The position numbers and the translations under genes are program-made. From contig CM049404.1 in the NCBI GenBank assembly GCA_026929865.2, forward strand, positions 8,153,501-8,217,500: a DNA stretch of 64,000 nt, in the 5' to 3' direction. The notes beneath the pieces were generated by a model. That model was not told the origin of the DNA and did no database searches. It saw nothing but the letters and a program-made list of their open reading frames with translations. Source of the DNA: Hyperoplus lanceolatus (taxonomy: Eukaryota; Chordata; Actinopteri; Uranoscopiformes; Ammodytidae). Shown in pieces: positions 58,381 through 64,000 of the stretch (positions are counted from its first letter, which is position 1; each line of letters begins with the position of its first letter).

Positions 58381-59060
58381 CAGTGGTGTATAAAGGTGAC
58401 CTGAAAACCATACTTGAGTAGGAGAAGAGATGCCTTATGAAAATAGTACTCTGTTTCAAGTTAAAAATCACCCAAGAGTATTCAGATCCTTTACTTCAGT
58501 AAAAGAAAAAATGCCTAACCGTTAAAATACTCTACTACAAGTAAAAGGCTTAAGTATAATCAGGAAAATGTACTTACTATTTTTATTTATTTATTTTAGC
58601 TTTATTTATTAAGGTAATCTCACAAGACAGTCTCATTCTCAAGAGAGACCTTTTATTAAAAGTAAAACTCTACTATTAAAATGTACAACTACTGATTTGA
58701 AGTGAAAAGCACAAGATCCTCAAATTTGAGAAGCTGGAACCATGACATGTTGGGCATATTTGCATTACAAATGACTTTCAATTATTCAATATACCTACTA
58801 ATGTCTTATGTGTGCTTTTTCGGCTCTAGCAGGCCTACAAAATGTTGGGTAGAATAAAATATATTATTAACTCTACATATGATTTGTGTGCAAAAACCTA
58901 CTTGGTAAGAAAATGTAGGGGAATTAAAAAAGTTGAATATTTCCCTCTGAATTGTAGTGTAGTAGTAGTAGTATAAAGTAGCCTGAAAGGATAATACTCA
59001 AGTAAAGTACGAGTGCCTCAAACTTGTGCAGTACTTGAGTAAATGTAGTTAGTTACATTA
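58381..59060. mobile_element. hAT-like repeat, one end missing
   Basis: It starts CAGTGGTGTATAAAG and has the subterminal AGTACTTGAGTAAA-type motifs at both sides that mark a common fish hAT family. The expected right tip (CCACTG) is absent. An unrelated A/T-rich piece (58578-58652) interrupts it. Confidence 0.55.
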
Positions 59061-60303
59061 GGTCTCTCTGGGAGACAGAAATGGGGGAGGCACCTGCTGC
59101 ACTGAGCTTTCACTGCCCGAGTGTGTGTGTCGGGTCGCAGAAGTGGAGTGAATGAATTACAAGAAAGACCAGGCAGAAAAATGAAGGACAGGACGGATCC
59201 ATAATACGAGAGTACACAACCAGGATGGGAGATTCAAATTTCAAGTTGTGTGAGGGCAGACTGCTTGTTTTTTAAAAGATCTGAATGAGTCCTCTTCGGT
59301 ATTCAAACAGCATGGGCAGCGAGAGGAAGTAACATCTGTTCTGGCTGCCAAAATACAGAAGAAGTGAAAGTTAACACCCACCAGAGAGGTACACACACAC
59401 ACACACACACACATTGATAATTGATAATCAGAGCTGTCTACATTACCATTAACCTGTTCATGGCATTGTCTGCTGTTGTCTGATTGTTGCTCTGCTGTGT
59501 TTTTATTGTATATTTTAGCTTAATAGTACTTTTTACTTTACTTACTTTTTAATAGTACGTTTTACTATAGGTATGTTGTGTTATGTAAATGTGTAACTTT
59601 ATTTTCTTTTAGGGTGACTTTTACCATCGGTCTAGGGACTGCAGATGAAAAATAGCCTTCTGGCTAATTCTGGCATATTGACAGAAATGTTTGATAATAT
59701 GCACTGTCCCTGTATTAAATAAATAAATAAAAAAAAAAAAAAACACACACATATATTCAGCTTTCCATCAATGCTGCTGATGATACGTAATTCATTTGTG
59801 TTGTGTTTTGTATATCCGGTATTTTTTTTTAAATGTTGGTATTTTTAGCAAGATACCCAAGACTTTTTTACCCAATTGTATCTTGAGCTTACACATCCTA
59901 AAATATTTAATGTTCTTGGTGAATTGTAGACAGTCTGTATCTGCCACAGTGTTTGTATTTACTTCACCCTGCTGCTGTGCTAACCCTAACTTGAATGTGT
60001 GCATACAATTGTTTCCCTCATTTATTTCCAATGCATTCTCAAAAGAGTTTCTTTCAGACATAGAGAGATTTTTTTCATTACATGTCCTTGAGTTTGGCCT
60101 TTCTTTCTTCTCCAACATAATTTGCCAACTCTGACAAGTGGTTATGTTTTTAGTCTTATATCTTTGTTAGAAGGGCATATTAAAATGGATTAAAGTTTGA
60201 CAGTATTTGGTGGACAGTTAATTCAATGTGCAAGTTATTAGGGCAAGGATTTTTTAAACAAAATGAAATGCATGCTAGCGGCTCTATGGGCTGCACTTAA
60301 ACA
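59061..60303. other. intergenic DNA
   Basis: 1.2 kb with a CA tract (59393-59412) and an A run (about 59730-59743). No gene recognised. Confidence 0.5.
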
Positions 60304-60627
60304 TACACTCAACAAAAATATAAACAAGTGACCTTCTCCTGTTGTCACTGAGCATGTTAGCCTGCTGAAGATAGCATTTAAATATACACTCAACAAAAAT
60401 ATAAATGCAACACTTTTGTTTTTGCTCCCATTTTTCATGAGATGGACTTAAAGATCTAAAATTCATTCCAGATACACAATATTACCATTTCTCTCAAACA
60501 TTGTTCACAAATCTGTCTAAATGTGTGATAGTGAGCACTTCTGCTTTGCTGAGATAATCCATCCCACCTCACAGGTGTGCCACATCAAGATTCTGATCTG
60601 ACATCATGATTAGTGCACAGGTGTGCC

Positions 60628-61114
60628 TTAGACCCTGTTTCCTCCTGGCATTAATATGTGGTTCTGAGGAATCCGATCGTTATATGTAAATGTAATATGC
60701 TTGTTCACACCTGGCCTTAACAATGCGTCTTCTATGCGCATTTGCGATCCGGATTCGAATTCCCCGCGCTGTATGGAAATCAGCTCGTACATCATTTCCG
60801 CTTATACACTCCTTCTTCAATGTTTTATGTTTTCTGTTGTCTGTTTACCTGCCACGGTGCGCTTTTATGACGTGAATTGTCGCGTGAATGAGTACGCGTT
60901 TCCGCCCAGTCACTCGCCGCAGTTGAGTGGGCGGGGCCTAATGTGTATGAGATGCGCATACGCGTTTCCACTGTTAATGGGTATGTGGATAAGTGGTCTC
61001 AAACCACCTCCGAATGTGGATAATTTCAATGCGCATTGAGCGTATTTCCACCTGTAGTTAGCGCGATCGGATCCTAAAAAACACATATTAATGCCAGGTG
61101 GAAACAGGGTCTAA
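60628..61114. mobile_element. nested inverted-repeat element inside the Tc1 left repeat
   Basis: The ends TTAGACCCTGTTTCC and its reverse complement GGAAACAGGGTCTAA extend inward with GGCATTAATATGTG and CCGATCG, giving inverted repeats of about 45 bp with few mismatches. It interrupts the Tc1 repeat; the intact right repeat reads GTGTGCCTTTGACTGTCC across the site. It is 487 bp with no coding capacity. CTTAG/CTAAG at the borders may be an imperfect target duplication. Confidence 0.8.
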
Positions 61115-61189
61115 GACTGTCCACAATAAAAGGCCACTCTGAAATGTGCATTGTTTTGCTTTATTGGGGGTCTGGGGACTCAGAACCAG

Positions 61190-62215
61190 TCAGTATCTGA
61201 TGTGACCACCATTTGCCTCATGCAGTGCAACACATCTTCGCATAGAGTTTATCAGATTGTCAATTGTGGCCTGTGGAATGTTGGTCCACTTCTCTTCAAT
61301 GGCTGTGCGAAGTTGCTGGATATTAGTGGGAAGTGGTGCACGCTGTCGTATACGCCGGTCAAGCACATCCCAAACATGCTCAATGGGTGACATGTCCGGT
61401 GAGTATGCTGGCCATGCAAGAACTGGGACATTTTCAGCTTCCAAGAATTGTGTACAGATCCTTGCAACATGGGGCCGTGCATTATCTTGCTGAAACGTGA
61501 GGTGATGTTCATGGATGTATGGCACAACAATGGGCCTCAGGATCTCATCACGGTATCTCTGTGCATTCAAAATGCCATCAATAAAATGCACCTGTGTTCT
61601 TCGTCCATAACAGATGCCTGCCCATACCATAACCCCACCACCACCATGGGCCACTCGATCCACAACATTGACATCAGCAAAGCGCTCACCCACACGACCC
61701 CACACATGCTGTCTGCCATCTGCCCTGAACAATCTAAACCGAGATTCATCCGTGAAGAGAACACCTCTCCAACGTGCCAGACGCCATCGAATGTGAGCAT
61801 TTGCCCACTCAAGTCTGTTACAGCGAAAAGCTGGAGTCAGGTCAAGACCCCGATGAGGACGACGAGCATGCAGTTGAGCTTCCCTGAGACGGTTTCTGAC
61901 AGTTTGTACAGAAATTGTTTGATTATGCAAACCAATTGTTTCAGCAGCTGTCTCAGTGGCTGGTCTCAGACGATCTTGGAGGTGAACCTGCTGGATGTGG
62001 AGGTCCTGGGCTGGTGTGGTTACACGTGGTCTGCGGTTGTGAGGCCGGTTGGGTGTACTGCCATATTCTCTGAAACGCCTTTGGAGACGGCTTATGGTGG
62101 AGAAATTAACATTCAATGCACGAGCAACAGATCTGGTTGACATTCCTGTTGTCAGCATGCCAATTGCAACCTCCCTCAATGCTTGTGGCATCTGTGGCAT
62201 TTTGCTGTGAGACAA
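61190..62215 (-). CDS. Tc1-like transposase (341 aa, DD34E)
   Basis: This is a cut-and-paste transposase of the Tc1/mariner superfamily acting on TA sites. The N-terminal 60 residues form a helix-turn-helix (MSTRSVARALNVNFSTISRL), followed by an Arg-rich GRPR-like hinge (NRRPRVTT) and a second DNA-binding region. The catalytic triad is visible: D156 in FTDESRF, D244 in QQDNARPH and E279 in SPIEH, with 34 residues between the last two. A Gly-rich box (HGGGGVMVWAG) and the WPAYSPDMSPIEHVWD block are intact. The length is typical of full Tc1 transposases. The start ATG lies about 5 bp inside the right inverted repeat and the stop about 40 bp from the left one. Confidence 0.95.
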   Translation of the reverse strand: MSHSKMPQMPQALREVAIGMLTTGMSTRSVARALNVNFSTISRLQRRFREYGSTPNRPHNRRPRVTTPAQDLHIQQVHLQDRLRPATETAAETIGLHNQTISVQTVRNRLREAQLHARRPHRGLDLTPAFRCNRLEWANAHIRWRLARWRGVLFTDESRFRLFRADGRQHVWGRVGERFADVNVVDRVAHGGGGVMVWAGICYGRRTQVHFIDGILNAQRYRDEILRPIVVPYIHEHHLTFQQDNARPHVARICTQFLEAENVPVLAWPAYSPDMSPIEHVWDVLDRRIRQRAPLPTNIQQLRTAIEEKWTNIPQATIDNLINSMRRCVALHEANGGHIRY

Positions 62216-62562
62216 AACTGCACATTTCAGGGTGGCCTTTTATTGTGGACAGTCAAAGGCACACCTGTGCACTAATCATGATGTCAGATCAGCATCTTGA
62301 TGTGGCACACCTGTGAGGTGGGATGGATTATCTCAGCAAAGCAGAAGTTCTCACTATCACACATTTAGACAGATTTGTGAACAATGTTTGAGAGAAATGG
62401 TAATATTGTGTATCTGGAATGAATTTTAGATCTTTAAGTTCATCTCATGAAAAATGGGAGCAAAAACAAAAGTGTTGCATTTATATTTTTGTTGAGTGTA
62501 TATTTAAATGCTATCTTCAGCAGGCTAACATGCTCAGTGACAACAGGAGAAGGTCACTTGTT

Positions 62563-63301
62563 CCATGTGTGTACCAATCTATCTACACTGTGAATTGTAA
62601 ACATGTTTGTTACAAGTGCGAGCATGTATTTTTTATTTTTTTTTCCCAACGTTGTTATGCTGCCAGGCTCCTTGATTGGTGATGTCACGTGAACGGCTGC
62701 CTCTCATTGGTCCATCCGGGAATAAAACAGGTGATCCACTCATGACCCACTCACTATGTAGTGCTATGATGCAGAATAATGGAGTATGCACAAGCACACT
62801 GTGGAGATACTTGGTCATCAGACTTTGTTGTCTTTTTTAAAGGCTATACAGGGCAGGCATAGCAATTCATCTGGTTGAGAAACATGTTCATGTGTCATAC
62901 ATTAACATTGTTATTATTTAATTGTGTAATTACACAGTGTATGATTTATATGTATATTTATTTATTTTATGTTTATTTGCTTATGGACATGTGTAGCATG
63001 AACCAATGCCACACACACACACACACACACACACACATAATGTATAGCCTAAGCTAATTTGCTGTGCCTGTCCTGTATAGCTTTTAAAAAGACAACAATA
63101 CACCGGAAATGGTACAAATGAGACAGTATACAGCCTAACTTGTATACAGTAAAACACCCTTAAAATAAGAAGCACATATGTAATTGAACTGGGATACAGC
63201 ACTGATGTTGTACCACCGTTTTTCACTACAGACAGTATATCCACCAACTTTTTTAACATTTTTTTTATTCTTTCATCTTATCTCTCCTTTCTTTACCCCA
63301 G
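62563..63301. other. non-coding DNA before the proline-rich exon
   Basis: It contains a CA tract (63011-63037) and ends in a pyrimidine tract with CCCCAG. It is probably intron of the next gene. Confidence 0.5.
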
Positions 63302-63646
63302 TCAAACCCCCTGTCTGCTCCCCTGCTCTCCAGCGTCCCCACCAGGCTAACCGCAGGAAGCCCATCCAGCAGCAGACCCCCTCCTCCTCTCACCCTCACC
63401 CTCCCATGCTGCTGTCAGACACCACCATGACGCCATGGGGAGTGCTGGCTCTGTCTGAATCCTCCTTCACCTCCATCCCTCCTCCTCCACGGCCCCCTCC
63501 ACCTCCACCTCCCACCCCTCCTGCTCCTCATCCCACCCCGTCCGCTCTGTATGAGGGGAGGCACAACCAAGAGGACCAGCTCTCAAGTTCAAGTTTTAAC
63601 TCCGAGGTTCAGTCTCCACTTGTTGCAGTCCCTCTGGACAGTGCGG
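63302..63646 (+). CDS. proline-rich internal exon of an unidentified gene
   Basis: The acceptor is CTTTACCCCAG and the donor GG/GTATGT. Entry and exit are both phase 1, so the exon is symmetrical. It encodes KPPVCSPALQRPHQANRRKP, a Ser/His/Pro stretch, TMTPWGVLALSESSFTSIPP, a polyproline run (PPRPPPPPPPTPPAP) and SSSFNSEVQSPLVAVPLDSA. Polyproline suggests SH3, WW or profilin/EVH1 partners. I do not recognise the protein. No other exon of this gene is evident in the window. Confidence 0.6.
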
Positions 63647-64000
63647 GTATGTATGTATAGGGAACACGAAAGGCCACTCGTAATGACGTCATTTGTGATT
63701 TTTGTTGTTGTTGAATAACGTCAACCTAATAATGTTTACTTTAGTTTTCACTGCCCTACTGAGAAATCCAACCGTAAAGTCCCAAATGTCCAAATGTTAC
63801 CTGACAGTCCCATAATTGACATGTGCAACACATTGGCCGCGTTTCCCAGATTCGTTAAGAGCCTCTTTGGGCTAAGTACTTCTTTGGAGCGCTCTTAAGA
63901 ACGCAATGAAAGAAGAATGCCTTTCCCAGATGCATTCTTAGCGAAAGTAGCTCTTTCACTAAGAAGGAACTGTAAGACGGAGCTGACCCACTCTTTCAAC
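63647..64000. repeat. start of a dispersed repeat at the window edge
   Basis: From about 63834 the sequence GCGTTTCCCAGATTCGTTAA appears, with a second related unit CTTTCCCAGATGCATTCTTA at about 63920. This resembles a fish DNA-transposon-type repeat that runs off the window. The first 190 bp hold nothing recognised. Confidence 0.4.

Larger units (their letters stand above)
60385..62500 (-). mobile_element. Tc1-like DNA transposon, whole-looking, with a nested insertion
   Basis: The ends TACACTCAACAAAAATA and its reverse complement are flanked by TA on both sides (60383-60384, 62501-62502). Long inverted repeats run about 280 bp: the right one is 62220-62500, and the left one is 60385 to about 61150, interrupted by another element at 60628-61114. 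Between them lies an uninterrupted transposase on the minus strand. Its structure is that of an autonomous Tc1 element, though the interrupted left repeat may hinder mobility. Confidence 0.93.
60304..62562. repeat. palindromic arms flanking the Tc1 element
   Basis: Bases 60323-60384 are the exact reverse complement of 62501-62562 (62 bp each, no mismatch), lying directly outside the Tc1 ends. At 60304-60324 there is a second copy of the Tc1 tip (TACACTCAACAAAAATA). No such copy exists on the right. Confidence 0.85.

Noticed and set aside
61448-62140. 230-codon + strand frame inside the Tc1 element
   Set aside because: It is the antisense shadow of the transposase, with no family resemblance.

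Overview
This is a teleost fish nuclear window. The evidence is long introns, many (CA)n/(TG)n microsatellites, tRNA-derived SINEs, small non-autonomous DNA transposons of hAT type and TTAA type, and a fish-style Tc1 element. The species cannot be told from the sequence. I saw no LTR or retroviral element, no CRISPR array and no standalone tRNA or rRNA gene.

Bases 4736-38491 (+ strand) hold the 3' portion of celsr3, the atypical seven-pass cadherin of planar polarity and axon guidance. Twenty-three exons can be placed by splice sites, and their phases close exactly (1385 residues plus stop). In order they encode an EGF-like module, laminin-type EGF modules, the hormone-receptor motif, the GAIN/GPS region, seven membrane helices and a long serine/arginine-rich tail ending EGQS. 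The tail sequence identifies CELSR3 rather than CELSR1 or CELSR2. Cadherin and laminin-G exons lie upstream of the window. Introns carry two SINEs, two copies of a 1-kb inverted-repeat element, and two hAT elements with clean 8-bp target duplications.

Bases 38492 to about 44900 are the celsr3 3' UTR and intergenic DNA with two TTAA-flanked elements. On the minus strand, 47905-44942 holds fragments of an unrecognised multi-exon gene: a BED-like zinc finger exon, then two spliced exons ending in a charged coiled coil. It faces away from wdr6.

Bases 48843-55659 (+ strand) are wdr6, partner of the FTSJ1 tRNA wobble-position 2'-O-methyltransferase. Six exons close in frame (1307 residues). One intron has a GC-AG splice pair. 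A 0.93-kb TTAA element sits exactly on the stop codon, and a sister copy lies in the last intron. In mammals CELSR3 and WDR6 are also on the same chromosome arm (3p21.31 in human).

Bases 56600-63300 are repeat-rich. They include a whole-looking Tc1 transposon with an uninterrupted 341-codon DD34E transposase, an unrelated element inserted in one of its inverted repeats, and a perfect 62-bp palindrome around it. The window ends with one proline-rich exon of an unidentified + strand gene and the start of another repeat.
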